A stretch of DNA of 64,000 bases, from the NCBI GenBank assembly GCA_039696685.1, contig CP155565.1, positions 1,364,001 through 1,428,000 of the forward strand, given 5' to 3'. Numbering within the stretch: the stretch's first letter is position 1; each line of letters begins with the position of its first letter. The notes under the pieces were generated by a model, which worked only from the letters and a program-made list of their open reading frames with translations, was not told the origin of the DNA and searched no databases. This DNA comes from Vibrio sp. CDRSL-10 TSBA (GTDB lineage: Bacteria; Pseudomonadota; Gammaproteobacteria; Enterobacterales; Vibrionaceae). Below are positions 28,346 to 38,396 of this stretch, one piece after another. The position numbers were made by a program, and so were the translations under genes.

Positions 28346-29231
28346 ATGGACGTAAAAGTCTTTCGCACCTTTCTTGAATTGGCCAAAGTACGCCATTTTG
28401 GCCGGGCCGCAGAGAATCTTTATCTGACTCAGGCGGCGGTGAGTGCACGAATTAAACAACTCGAAAATTATTTCGATACCCAACTGTTTACCCGTGACCG
28501 GAACAACATCAAACTGACCTCAGCAGGTGAACGATTGGTCAGCTACGCTGAAGTCATGGTCGCGACCTTGCAACAGGCTAAATTTGAGTTGTCGCTTGAT
28601 AACGGTAAAGCGCTGCAACTGACGATTGGCGGCACGCCCAACATCTGGGATGCTTATCTGCAAAACTGTCTGAGCGTGATCACTGACGCTTTCAGCGGTT
28701 ATGGCTTTATGGCTGAAGTCATGGGGCGCGAGCAGCTGAGCCGTAATTTGCTCGAACGTACCCTGGATATGGGCTTTGCGTTTGACCAGATCAAAGCAGA
28801 AGAAACTGCAGTGCAAGAAAGTGGCCGATTTGGTGCTGGTGATGGTTTCGACCCGTCCGGACACCGCAGACAGCGTGTTTAACAACAAATACGTCTATGT
28901 CGACTGGGGTTCGCGTTTTGCGTCAGAACACGCTGACAGGCACCCTAAAGCGCCTGCGCCGTTTCTGCGCACCTCAACGGCGCGTATTGCACTGGATTTT
29001 ATTCTGGAAAAAGGCGGCAGCGCTTACATGCCCGCTTCGGTGGTGGAGCCGTTCCTTAATTCAGGCCAATTGCATCGTGTCGCCGGGGTGGAAGACTGGT
29101 ATCGTCCGATCTACCTGAGCTATCGTAAAAACAGCTCATCGGTTGAGGCGATTACTCAGGTCGAAGGTTTGGTGAAAAACATTGATCCGCTCACCGCATT
29201 CAGCTTGCAGAAAGCGGGTGAAGTGAATTAG
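28346..29231 (+). CDS. hdfR: LysR-family regulator HdfR
   Basis: About 294 residues after one correction at 28803-28805 (GAAAC; GAAC gives IKAEELQCKKVADLVL). The helix-turn-helix is MDVKVFRTFLELAKVRHF with YLTQAAVSARIKQLE. In E. coli HdfR represses flhDC and is encoded divergently from maoP (yifE), as here. The C-terminal domain has the GGTPNIWDAYL segment typical of HdfR. Targets in Vibrio are not established. Confidence 0.87.
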
Positions 29232-29266
29232 CCGGTCGGATTGACAGAAAGAAAACGTGTAAACAG

Positions 29267-29297
29267 AAAAGGGGCGAGTTAACAACTCGCCCCTTTT
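29267..29297. terminator. Bidirectional terminator between hdfR and the DoxX gene
   Basis: Perfect inverted repeat of 14 bases, AAAAGGGGCGAGTT and its complement, with a 3-base loop. The A and T ends provide T tracts in both directions for the two convergent genes. Confidence 0.92.
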
Positions 29298-29330
29298 GTT
29301 ATTGTTCAGCCAAAAACCAGTTGTCCAGCC

Positions 29331-29769
29331 TTATTTTTGGCTGATGCTTGAGTCTAGGCTCGCTTTACCAGCGCCTGAAATCAGCAGTGATACACTTGCC
29401 GCCAGCAGAGCCAGACCAAATTCATAGCCGTTGTTAGCAATGAACAGACCGTTACCAATGTGAACGCTCAGGATAGCAACAATCATCGCAAAGGCAGTAA
29501 CAAACGCTGCAGGGCGGGTCAGCAGACCGATCAGCAGCAACAGACCACCAAAGAAACTCACCGCTACCGGCCAGGAACGCCATCAGAACGCCAGGTTCAA
29601 TACCGATTGAAGCCATCCACTGACCTGTACCTTCCAGGCCGTAACCACCAAACCAGCCAAACAGTTTCTGTGAGCCGTGAGCCATGTAAATGATACCGAT
29701 TGGAATACGCAGTGCCAGTGGGGCAAAACCTGCAGTAGTGCTCATCAGTTTTTTTAATAGTGCGTTCAT
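29331..29769 (-). CDS. DoxX family membrane protein
   Basis: About 145 residues with four membrane segments. The N-terminal MNALLKKLMSTTAGFAPLALRI and the AHGSQKLFGWFGGYGLEGTG loop are characteristic of DoxX. One break at 29554-29556 (GTTTC; GTTC gives GSGEFFGGLLLLIGLL). DoxX proteins are quinone- or redox-linked membrane proteins of uncertain role. The start at 29769 was chosen because the upstream extension has no DoxX similarity. Confidence 0.83.
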
Positions 29770-30040
29770 TGTCGTGTTCCTTAACATTCGATAATCTGAA
29801 ATAAGTGGGTACAGCGCTAAAGTCTGTCTTCGTGTCGATGGAGTAATTGTAGGTGAGTCAGAAAATTTTGATAATGACTTTAGCTCGACATACTTGTTCA
29901 AAAAAATCGAATGACTTCCAGTGGCAAATAAATTGCAGCTGAGATAGGTAATTTTCCGCTTTGATCATTCAGTACCGAAAATGGCTAGTTTTCCGCGTGG
30001 TGCGTCGTACACTGGACATATCGTATCAGGAAGCCGAATC

Positions 30041-31412
30041 ATGACACTGCACAGCCAAACTGAACTGACTCCTCAGCAATGCCAACGGGCACGAATGAGC
30101 CGCGATGCGCGTTTTGACGGCCGTTTTTATATCGCGGTGAAATCTACTGGTATCTTCTGCCGGCCGATTTGCCCGGCAACGTTGCCGAAAGAAGAGAATG
30201 TGGAATATTTTGCCCATCAGGCACAGGCTCTGCAGGCCGGTTACCGGCCCTGTTTGCGTTGTCGCCCGGATAGCGCGCCCGCGTCATGGGCGTGGAAGGG
30301 AACCGAAACGACTTTCCAGCGAGCGGTCAGCCTGATTGATAATGGCGCTTTGCAGGGCAAATCGCTGGGGGATCTAGCCGAGCGGCTCGGGATCAGCGAA
30401 CGCTATTTGCGTCAGTTGTTTAAAACCTATTTGGGGATGTCGCCGAAACAGTATGCCCAGTATCAGCAACTGATGTTTGCCAAGCAGTTGCTCCATCACA
30501 GCCATTTGTCAGTGACGGATATCGGGTTTGCCTGTGGTTTTAACAGCACCCGGCGCTTTAATGATGCGTTTCAAAAGTTTCTGCGCCTGACTCCGAGTCA
30601 GGTGCGGCGTGAACCGGGCAGCGTCAGTGCCACTAATACGGTGTCGCTTGCTTACCGTGGTCCGTTTGACTGGCAGCATATGCTGGCATTTTATCAGCTT
30701 CGGGCGATAGACGGCATCGAGCAAGTGCAGGCAGATCGTTATCAGCGCCATGTTATGCTCAATGACAGCCGCGCCTGGTTTTCTGCCCGTTGTGCATCCG
30801 AGACCCATATGGAGATTGAATTTGAACTCGAATCGCTGCGGAGTCTGCGTTATCTAGTCAGTATCTGGCGGCGGGTGTTTGACCTCAATGCGGATATGGT
30901 GGCGATAGAAGCTCAGCTTGCCGAGGCAGCACCGGAGTTAGTGATTCACCCCGGACTGCGAATACCCGGCGTGTGGAGTCCCTGGGAAGCTGGTGTACGT
31001 GCCGTTTCTGGGGCAGCAGGTATCGATCAAAGCAGCGATCGGGCAGCTCAATCTGCTGGTGAGTACGCTCAATCAGCATCAGCCGCGTCCGTGGTATTTT
31101 CCGGATGCACAGCAAGTGGCGAGTGCGGATTTAAGTTTTCTGCGTATGCCACAAAGTCGCAAAGAGACGCTCTTCCGTTTAGCTCACTTTGTGCAGCAAA
31201 ATCCGCACGCAGCCATCGATGAATGGCTGACGCTGAAAGGCATTGGCCCCTGGACGGTGGATTATGCGCGCTTGCGTGGTCAGTCCGACAGTAACTGCTT
31301 TCTGAGCGGTGATCTGATTGTCAAAAAAGCGCTGGCATTGCATCCCGGACTGACCGCGGAGCGGGTTGCTCCCTGGGGCAGCTACGCTACTTTCCAATGC
31401 TGGAACCAGTGA
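30041..31412 (+). CDS. Ada-AlkA fusion: AraC-type methyl-DNA sensor with 3-methyladenine glycosylase domain
   Basis: About 456 residues after one correction at 31005-31007 (GTTTC; GTTC gives AGVRAVLGQQVSIKAA). Domain order: Ada zinc/methyl-phosphotriester domain (CRPICP and PCLRCRPD, four cysteines near residues 45-88), AraC helix-turn-helix (YLRQLFKTYLGMSPKQY), AlkA N-terminal domain, and the helix-hairpin-helix glycosylase with LKGIGPWTVDYARLR and its catalytic aspartate. It combines sensing of alkylated DNA with excision of 3-methyladenine. The adjacent ogt supplies the O6-methylguanine repair part that full Ada proteins carry. AGGAAG ribosome site. Confidence 0.9.
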
Positions 31413-31446
31413 TTGTCTTATTTTATCTGATGGCAGGAGCCGTAAC

Positions 31447-31932
31447 ATGCATCAATATACCTATTATCAAAGTCCGCTCGGGACGATGACATTGCAAGCC
31501 TGTGATAAGGGTCTGCTCGGTGCCTGGTTTAGTACCCAGACCACTCAGCCGGATGAACTGGGCGAGTATAATCCGGCATTTCCTCTTCTGGTGGAAACCA
31601 TGCGTCAGCTCGATGAATATTTTACCGGCCAGCGCCGTGAGTTTGATTTAGCGCTGGCCGCGACCGGAACGGAGTTCCAGCGCGCAGTCTGGCGGGCGCT
31701 CGTTACGATACCTTATGGCGAGTCCTGGAGTTATCAGCAACTGGCTGATGCGATCAATAATCCGAAAGCGGTACGGGCGGTCGGGCTGGCGAATGGAAAA
31801 AATCCGCTTTCGATTATTGTACCGTGTCACCGTGTGATTGGTAAAAACGGCAAACTGACCGGTTATGCCGGGGGCGTGGAGCGTAAAGCGTATCTGCTTG
31901 AGTTAGAGGGGGCTCAGATAAACAGCGCCTGA
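31447..31932 (+). CDS. ogt: Methylated-DNA-[protein]-cysteine S-methyltransferase
   Basis: A 161-residue intact enzyme with the active-site IVPCHRVIG (catalytic cysteine), the arginine-finger/helix-turn-helix region VRAVGLANGKNP and the EFQRAVWRAL helix. It removes O6-alkyl groups from guanine by self-alkylation. It follows the Ada-AlkA gene by 34 bases and is probably co-transcribed and induced with it. Its 3' end overlaps the convergent nhaD gene by 19 bases. Confidence 0.92.
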   Translation: MHQYTYYQSPLGTMTLQACDKGLLGAWFSTQTTQPDELGEYNPAFPLLVETMRQLDEYFTGQRREFDLALAATGTEFQRAVWRALVTIPYGESWSYQQLADAINNPKAVRAVGLANGKNPLSIIVPCHRVIGKNGKLTGYAGGVERKAYLLELEGAQINSA

Positions 31933-33353
31933 TTAAGCCACAAATGCACGATAATGCTCACTACATAGCCCAGCGCAATAACCGGCGACCATTTTAAATG
32001 GCTGATAAAGGTGTATTTTCCGTGTGACGCGCCCATTAAGGCCACTCCGGCCGCAGAGCCGATAGAGAGCAGGCTGCCGCCCACACCGGCTGTGAGCGTT
32101 ACCAGCAGCCAGTTTCCGAGCGACATGGTCGGTTCCATCGTCAGGACGGCAAACATGACCGGAATATTATCGACAATCGAAGAAAGTACCCCGACACTGA
32201 TATTGGCCCACATCGGATCCCACTGGCTGTACATCAGCTCTGAGATCAGCCCCAGATAACCAAGCAGGCTCAGGCCGCCAACACACATCACCACGCCATA
32301 GAAAAACAGCAGGGTGTCCCATTCGGCATGGGAGATCCGCCGGAACACATCGAACGGCACCACTGAGCCCAGCCTCCGCAATGCAGCTTCATCGCCGTTG
32401 GCAATCGCCCGTTTGGCTTTTTTAGCTAATGAACCGGCCAGTGTTTGACGCAGGAAGTAACCAAAAAATTGCAGATAGGCCAGGCCCATCATCATGCCCA
32501 TCACTGGCGGGAAGTGGAACAGGGCATGAAAACTCACCGCGGTGATGATGGTCAGAATAAACAAGCCGACAATACGCCGTGCGCCGCGTTTTAGCTCGAC
32601 ATGCTCATGGATAACATCCGGCATGCCGGTTGGCAGAAACCAGGACATCACCAGCGCCGGCAGCAGATAGTTGATGACCGAAGGCAGAAACAGATCCATA
32701 AACTGCATAAACGCCACGTGACCAGCCTGCCACACCATCAGGGTCGTAATGTCACCAAACGGGCTGAATGCGCCACCGGCGTTGGCCGCGACCACGATAT
32801 TAATACAGGCCAGATTGATAAACTGAGTGTTTTGTCCGCCCACCTTCATCACCACTGCGCACATCAGCAGGGCGGTGGTCAGGTTATCGGCGATCGGTGA
32901 AATGAAAAAAGCGAGCCAACCAGTGAGCCAGAACAGGGAGCGAAAGTTAAATCCTTTGCTGGTCATCCAGGCTTGCAGGGCATCAAACAGGCGCCGCTCT
33001 TCCATAGCACTGATGTAGGTCATGGCGACCAGCAGGAACAGCAGCAACTCGGCGTATTCGAGCAGGTTGTATTCTAGTGCTTTCTGGGCGACTTCAGTGG
33101 CGCCATGCTGTTGGTAAACATAGCCAATCATGGCCCAGATAATCCCTGCTGCCAGCAGCACGGGTTTAGATTTGCGCAGCTGCAGGTACTCTTCCAGCAT
33201 CACCAGAATATAAGCGACGGCAAACAGCGCCAGAGCAGTATAACCAATCCCGGATTGAGTGAGGGCGAGTGGAGTGCCGGGTTCGGTGAAGGCAAGGCTT
33301 TGGGCAGAGAACAGGACTGTCAACAGAATCAATACCGGCCTGAAAAGGGACAT
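31914..33353 (-). CDS. nhaD: Na+/H+ antiporter NhaD
   Basis: A 479-residue intact membrane protein of the ion transporter superfamily with about a dozen membrane segments and a signal-like N-terminus. NhaD-typical segments include SPIADNLTTALLM, NIVVAANAGGAFSPFGDITTLMVWQ (split for length) and SSIVDNIPVMFAVLTM with paired acidic/Asn residues. It exports Na+ or Li+ in exchange for protons, a usual need in Vibrio. Ribosome site GGAGAG. It overlaps ogt at the 3' end. Confidence 0.92.
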   Translation of the reverse strand: MSLFRPVLILLTVLFSAQSLAFTEPGTPLALTQSGIGYTALALFAVAYILVMLEEYLQLRKSKPVLLAAGIIWAMIGYVYQQHGATEVAQKALEYNLLEYAELLLFLLVAMTYISAMEERRLFDALQAWMTSKGFNFRSLFWLTGWLAFFISPIADNLTTALLMCAVVMKVGGQNTQFINLACINIVVAANAGGAFSPFGDITTLMVWQAGHVAFMQFMDLFLPSVINYLLPALVMSWFLPTGMPDVIHEHVELKRGARRIVGLFILTIITAVSFHALFHFPPVMGMMMGLAYLQFFGYFLRQTLAGSLAKKAKRAIANGDEAALRRLGSVVPFDVFRRISHAEWDTLLFFYGVVMCVGGLSLLGYLGLISELMYSQWDPMWANISVGVLSSIVDNIPVMFAVLTMEPTMSLGNWLLVTLTAGVGGSLLSIGSAAGVALMGASHGKYTFISHLKWSPVIALGYVVSIIVHLWLNQALFI

Positions 33354-33445
33354 GGCAGCTCTCCGGCTAATAGAAAGTAACCAAATTTTAGAAGCAAATT
33401 TTCAGCTTGAGTGTGAGATAGCTCTATCTGTCTGATGTAAAGCAA

Positions 33446-33471
33446 TAAAAAACCCCGCGTATGCGGGGTTT
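33446..33471 (-). terminator. Terminator of the symporter gene
   Basis: Hairpin AAACCCCGC / GCGGGGTTT followed on the minus strand by a run of T residues, shortly after the stop codon of the symporter gene. Confidence 0.9.
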
Positions 33472-33495
33472 GAGAGATGAACTCACGTTGATTGA

Positions 33496-34795
33496 TCAGG
33501 CACCTTTAAGGTGAACCTGCTCCTCTTTTACGCCAGCTTGTGGATCGTTGAAGCGGGCTTCGTCCAGCGCGTTTTCTGATTTCGCCACAATACAGGTCAC
33601 ACAGCTGTCACCGGTAATGTTAACTGCAGTACGGATCATATCCAGCAGGCGGTCGACACCCATAATCAGCGCAATACCTTCCAGCGGCAGGCCAACCTGG
33701 TTCAGAACCATGGCCAGCATGACCAGACCCACACCCGGAACACCAGCTGTACCGATAGAAGCCAGCGTCGCAGTCAGAATAACGGTCAGGTAGTCACCCA
33801 TCGACAGGTCAATGTTGAATGCCTGAGCGATAAATGCTGTCGCCACACCCTGCATGATGGCGGTGCCGTCCATGTTGACGGTTGCACCCAGCGGGATAGT
33901 GAACGAAGCCACTTTATTATCGACACCAAAACGGTTTTTCGCTGTCTCCATGGTCACCGGAATGGTGGCATTAGACGATGCGGTTGAGAAGGCGAACATG
34001 ATCGCATCTTCCATTTTACGGAAGAAAGTGATCGGGCTCAGGCCAGAGAAGCTCTTCAGCATCACACCGTAAGTCACAAAACCGTGGATCAGCAGTGTCG
34101 CGGTCAGAACCACGAAGTACTCCGCCAGGTTCATGATCGCGCTCAGGCCTAAACCTGTGAACAGTTTTGCCATCAGGAAGAACACACCGTAAGGTGCGAT
34201 GTTCATCAGCAGAGCAACCAGCTTCATGATGACCGCGTTCAGGTCTTCAAACAGAGCCGCAATGCGCTCACCTGGCTTACCGGCAGCACTGATAGCGATA
34301 CCGAACAGAAACCGCGAACACGATGACCTGCAGAGTTTTGCCTTCTGCCATCGCATTGATCGGGTTAGTCGGGAACATATCGATGATCACCTGACCCAGT
34401 GACGGCGCATCGGCAGATTTAAAGCTGCTTGCTGCGGTCAGGTCTGCACCGGCCCCAGGCTGGAAAATGGCACCCATAGTGAGAGCCAGCGTGATTGCTA
34501 CAGCAGTGGTGGTGATATAAAACGCCAGTGTTTTGCCGCCCATGCGGCCCAGCGTTGACAGATCTTTTAGTGAGCTTGTACCGCAAACCAGTGAAACAAA
34601 CACCAGTGGTACGACAAGCATTTTCAGGCTGGCAATAAAGATCTTACCGCCAACGTCAAATAGTCCGTTAACAATGTATGCGTCGACAAATCCGTTGTCA
34701 GCAAATAGGGCGCGAATCGCAAACCCGGTCAAGATACCCGCGACCATACCCAGAATGACTCTGGCAGTCAGCGACATTGGTTTCTTGGTATTCAT
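33496..34795 (-). CDS. Dicarboxylate/amino acid:cation symporter (DAACS family, GltP/DctA type)
   Basis: About 432 residues after one correction at 34309-34311 (GTTTC; GTTC gives VIVFAVLFGIAISAAG). Eight membrane segments and two re-entrant loops are expected. Signatures: FSTASSNATIPVTME (serine-rich loop), GATVNMDGTAIMQG (NMDGT sodium/substrate motif) and GIALIMGVDRLLDMIRTAVNITGD with D and R/N substrate ligands. It imports C4-dicarboxylates or acidic/neutral amino acids with Na+ or H+. The start at 34795 has AAGGAG. A CRP-like site lies 110 bases upstream. Confidence 0.9.
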
Positions 34796-35278
34796 TAAGA
34801 ACACTCCTTATAGTTATCCACTTCGACATCATTTCAAAGCGAGCGGGAGAGTAGCAGCCAGAAGTGAAAATAAAAAAGCAATTTCACAATAACGCACCCT
34901 TTGCGTGATCTGTGTCACTCTTTGTGCAGTGATTTTTACTGGGATATAACAAATAAGTAGTTAAAAAATGCAATTAATTCCGTTCTGTTAACATATAAGT
35001 CTATTAATGCAACAGTTTTCAATCTGGTAAAGCGGAGATTTTTTCTGCAGTTGATAGGTTTTTAGCTGGTTTATCAGTGGATTGGAATGCTGACAAAAAC
35101 AGCCATCTGCGTTCGAAATCATTCGGTAAGGCTGATTTTAGCTATTTGGCGTACAAAAAGACCTCATCTATTGATGAGGTCGATGTATTTGAGGCACTTA
35201 ATCAGAGCGAACGGCAGGGAGAAATCGAGTCGTAAGTGGGCGGGCTATACCTTGATACTATCTATACCGGAATACTAT
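34796..35278. other. Intergenic region upstream of the symporter gene
   Basis: About 480 bases. It contains the symporter promoter with a CRP-like site, a hairpin GACCTCATC / GATGAGGTC at 35160-35182 that may be a terminator, and a short 17-base tandem repeat at 35257-35290 that runs into the end of the next gene. An open frame on the plus strand from 35087 has no ribosome site or family match and is not called. Confidence 0.6.
34905..34918. promoter_or_regulatory. CRP-like site upstream of the symporter gene
   Basis: Perfect GTGA-N6-TCAC match, centred about 116 bases upstream of the symporter start codon. Carbon-source control of a dicarboxylate carrier by CRP is plausible; the promoter itself is not mapped. 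Confidence 0.65.
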
Positions 35279-35290
35279 CTATACTGTAAT
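35257..35290. repeat. Two-copy 17-base tandem repeat
   Basis: ACTATCTATACCGGAAT is followed directly by ACTATCTATACTGTAAT, then a partial third unit. It covers the last codons and stop of the 114-residue hypothetical gene. The core ACTATCT-AT recurs in the 16-base repeat at 43320-43399. Confidence 0.8.
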
Positions 35291-35623
35291 GCTATCGAGG
35301 CTTTCGCTGACCTGATCGGCGTACTGGATAATAGTATTGATGTTCGGGCATTGCGCAGTACGGTATTGTGTATGACGGTGATGCAGCTGACCACATAGGC
35401 GGTGGCTTTCGTCACACAGACATTCCATGGTCTGCAACAGCCCCTCAATACGGCTGGTATCGTTGACGGCACTCACCACCAACTCCGAATACTGGCTGCG
35501 TAGCACCGCCTGCTGCTGGCAAAGTTGTTGATATTGCGGGCTGTTGATATCCATCACCGCCAATAAATCATCCAGTTGCATCAGCGATAAGTAGAGCTGC
35601 TGGGTCAGTGATACCTGTTCCAT
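35279..35623 (-). CDS. Hypothetical protein, 114 residues, helical
   Basis: A mostly helical, glutamine- and leucine-rich cytoplasmic protein (QQLYLSLMQLDDLLAVMD near the N-terminus) with four cysteines in the second half. A strong AGGAGG ribosome site 5 bases before the ATG supports it. The size and heptad-like leucines recall small chaperone-like proteins such as FliT, but there is no flagellar context and I do not assign that. The family is not recognised. Confidence 0.65.
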   Translation of the reverse strand: MEQVSLTQQLYLSLMQLDDLLAVMDINSPQYQQLCQQQAVLRSQYSELVVSAVNDTSRIEGLLQTMECLCDESHRLCGQLHHRHTQYRTAQCPNINTIIQYADQVSESLDSITV

Positions 35624-35762
35624 GGCTTCCTCCTCTGGTTCCCTGTGCGGCTCCCGGATAGAAGCCGCCTTATATAAGTGTTAACCAGAATTCGTGAGGA
35701 TGAAAAATATTTATGTGATCCTCTGGCGCGAAGTTGATAGCGCTAAATATTTATTCCCATAT

Positions 35763-35822
35763 TATCCCCTTCCAACTTGAAGCCACATCGGCGTTGGCTG
35801 CAACGCCAAGTTGTTTGGGTAT
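35763..35822. repeat. Shortened ERIC-like element
   Basis: A 60-base copy that keeps both ends of the 128-base element at 40198-40325 (TATCCCCTTCCAACTTGA at the left, CCAAGTTGTTTGGGTAT at the right) but lacks the central part containing the conserved ERIC core. It is an internally deleted derivative. Confidence 0.8.
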
Positions 35823-35857
35823 CGTGACCGGCAGACGATAGTTGCTCTGTTTACCCA

Positions 35858-37172
35858 TTACAGCAGATCAATATTGAGATTCGCGGCCGTCTGTTCACCC
35901 ATTTCAATCAGCCGATCCAGAATATGTTCACCGTCGGCGCGCAACCCATTGTGTTCATATTGGTTAGTGATCCAGGCGCGCGAATTTGCGATTTGGCGTA
36001 ACGTTTCCCGGCTGATATCCATGTCGACAAACATATCATCCGCATAAACTGCGCAGCTGACCGGAAACCGCGTTGTGCGCCAGTACCTCTTCATTATACA
36101 GAGGGCCCCAATCCACTTTTTCTGCCAGCAGATTGGCGGTTTTACGCAGTGGCTTAAGATTGGTGTATTGCTCAAACATCCACGGAAACACCATTTCTCC
36201 GGTGAACAGGAAAGGTTTGCCCGGCTGATAGTGAAATTCAGCAAAAGCATCGCGCATACGATGGGCGGACCAGCTTGATGCAAATCCCTGGCAGTAAATC
36301 GCTTCATGTAGAAGCGCGTAGATAGGATTGGTCTGAAATCCTTGTTCCATCATCATCTGTTGCAGAAACTCGTAGCGCAGGGCGGGTTTACCATCAACCT
36401 CAATCAATGCATTTTCCAGACTGAAGTAAGTGGGCATAAACGCGTCACTCATCCCGAAACGAATACCGATTTGCTGGAACTGTTCGACGGTAAAACGCTG
36501 GCCATTTGGCAGCAGTACTTCGTGATTGTGCAGGTGATCGGCGATACGTTGACATAACTGCTGCGCCTGGGGAAACTGGGCGAAGAAGGCAGCGTTCTTT
36601 TCTTTAGTGCGCTGAAAAGTCGCGCGGTAAACGCAGTCGGAATGGCGTGATAATGAGGGGACTCCACCGGTGATATAGCTGCGCAGCAGACTGTCCGGAA
36701 ACAGCGAGAGATAGGTCAGGGAGCAGAAGCCACCAAAGCTCTGGCCTAAGATTGCCCAGCGCTCAATTTTCCATTGCTGACGAATAAATTCGGCATCACG
36801 CACGATATTGTCAGCGCGGAAGTGACTTAGGTAGTCAGCCTGCTGGCGCGGTTTGAGACCAGCCAGAGTCTGATGATTGACCACACTACTCTGCCCGGTA
36901 CCACGTTGGTCGAGCAGCAAGACGCGAAACTGCTGCAGGGCCCGTTTCATCCAGCCGCTGCTGGCACTGGTGCGAGGCGAAGGAAAGCCGGGCCCGCCCT
37001 GAAAGTAAACCAGCCAGGGTTTTTTCTCATCACTGCCATTGGCGGCGGTCACCGCACGGGCGAAGATTTGGATTTGCGCCGCTTTCGGTTGCTGGTAGTC
37101 CAGAGGGACAGAAAAGGTGTGAGGCGTATAGCGCACGCCAGCTTCCACGAAGCTTTGGGTCGGATGCATCAT
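35858..37172 (-). CDS. Alpha/beta-hydrolase, proline iminopeptidase-like (S33 family)
   Basis: About 437 residues after one correction at 36065-36067 (GTTTC; GTTC gives HNAVPVSCAVYADDMF). The oxyanion segment YFQGGPGFPSPR, the DQRGTGQSS motif and the nucleophile elbow GQSFGGFCSL (Ser) are typical of S33 proline iminopeptidases. The catalytic Asp is in YADDMFVD and the His in YEHNGLR near the C-terminus. Predicted to release N-terminal proline from small peptides in the cytoplasm. No operon partner. Confidence 0.88.
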
Positions 37173-37272
37173 GACGAACCGGGATCCTTGTTGGTCATCG
37201 GAATAGAAGACCTAGTATAGCTGAGCGCGGTTTTAAGATGCCAATGGCGGGTTAAGAAGCCGGAACGGGCGC

Positions 37273-37311
37273 AAAAAAATGATGCTCTGAGCACAGGCTG
37301 CAGAGCATCAT
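37273..37311 (-). terminator. Terminator of the SlyA/HlyD/FUSC operon
   Basis: Inverted repeat ATGATGCTCTG / CAGAGCATCAT followed on the minus strand by seven T residues, about 30 bases after the FUSC gene stop codon. Confidence 0.9.
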
Positions 37312-37340
37312 GGGGGTGTTTGGCGCAACGTTGCTTAGGT

Positions 37341-38384
37341 CTAGCTTTCTACCGGACCGAAGCTGGTCGCTTCAAAACGGTTCAGAATACGGTGGACAGC
37401 ATAGGCAACCGTCAGGGTGATCACGATCGCCCCGAAAATACTGCTGACCCGGTACAGGGCACTGAACACCAAATCGCCATCCGGAGCCAGGTACTGTCCG
37501 AAAAGAATACCGAGTGTGGTCATACCGCCGAAACCGGCGCCGGATCCACTCGACTCTTTACAGTGCATGTAACCAAAAATCATCAGACCAATCCACAACA
37601 GCGGGATCACGAACAGCAGGGTATCTGACCAGTCATACAGTATTATTTGTGTCAGCAGGCCAAAGGTCACGCCCATAATGGTACCCATAGCTCGCTTGCG
37701 TGCGTAACCCATCGCGCCGTTCCAGTGCATCGGAAACAGCAGCAGAACAGTGGTCGCCTGAGCAGACAGTGAGTCCTGCAGATCGGCGACCTGAAATACG
37801 ACAAATGACAGTGTGGCAATCACTGAACCCATCAGTGCTTCATGGCGCATACGGTGCGACTTTTTCGGCACGGTCGGACGCGGTGGCGGCTGACGCGGTT
37901 CCACATCCGGAATCAGGAAAGTCACCAGATAGGCTACAAGCACGGATAAGAAGGTCGCCACCAGGTTATCCTCAATTAGGATATTGAGGTTCGTAGTCGG
38001 GTAACTGGCAAAGTGCAGCATGATACTCAGGTTAATCACACTGTTTGCACCAAACAGGAACAGCGGGCCCTTGGACATGCAGGCAAATTTACTCAGGAAC
38101 AGGAAGAACGCGATGATGGTCATCATGCCCGGATGGTCACCAAAAATACCGCCTAAAATACCCACTTCCAGTGCAATCACTACCGATGACGCTAAGATCT
38201 GTCGTGCTGCATGCGCGTTGATCACAGGTATCATGCCGAGCAGCAGAATCGGGGTGACGGTAAAGAACACCCCGTTGTCCCAGCCCATCACTTTGTTAAA
38301 GGTGAATCCGAGCGTGGCGCCGGTCGCAATACGCAGGCACTGGCGGAAATCATTGTTGGATAATGGATGATCCCAAAGTCTCAT
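37341..38384 (-). CDS. FUSC/DUF2955 family inner-membrane protein
   Basis: A 347-residue intact protein with about ten membrane segments in two repeats, starting MRLWDHPLSNNDFRQCLRI. The DUF2955/FUSC family, related to AaeB, forms the inner-membrane part of aromatic acid or drug efflux systems. It is the last gene of an operon with a SlyA-like repressor and a HlyD adaptor, 12 bases after the adaptor gene. Substrate unknown. Confidence 0.82.
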   Translation of the reverse strand: MRLWDHPLSNNDFRQCLRIATGATLGFTFNKVMGWDNGVFFTVTPILLLGMIPVINAHAARQILASSVVIALEVGILGGIFGDHPGMMTIIAFFLFLSKFACMSKGPLFLFGANSVINLSIMLHFASYPTTNLNILIEDNLVATFLSVLVAYLVTFLIPDVEPRQPPPRPTVPKKSHRMRHEALMGSVIATLSFVVFQVADLQDSLSAQATTVLLLFPMHWNGAMGYARKRAMGTIMGVTFGLLTQIILYDWSDTLLFVIPLLWIGLMIFGYMHCKESSGSGAGFGGMTTLGILFGQYLAPDGDLVFSALYRVSSIFGAIVITLTVAYAVHRILNRFEATSFGPVES

Positions 38385-38396
38385 ACCAGCCCCCGG

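Noticed and set aside
35087..35398. Plus-strand open frame of about 100 residues
   Set aside because: No ribosome site, no family pattern, and it lies over a repeat and opposite a gene with a strong AGGAGG site.
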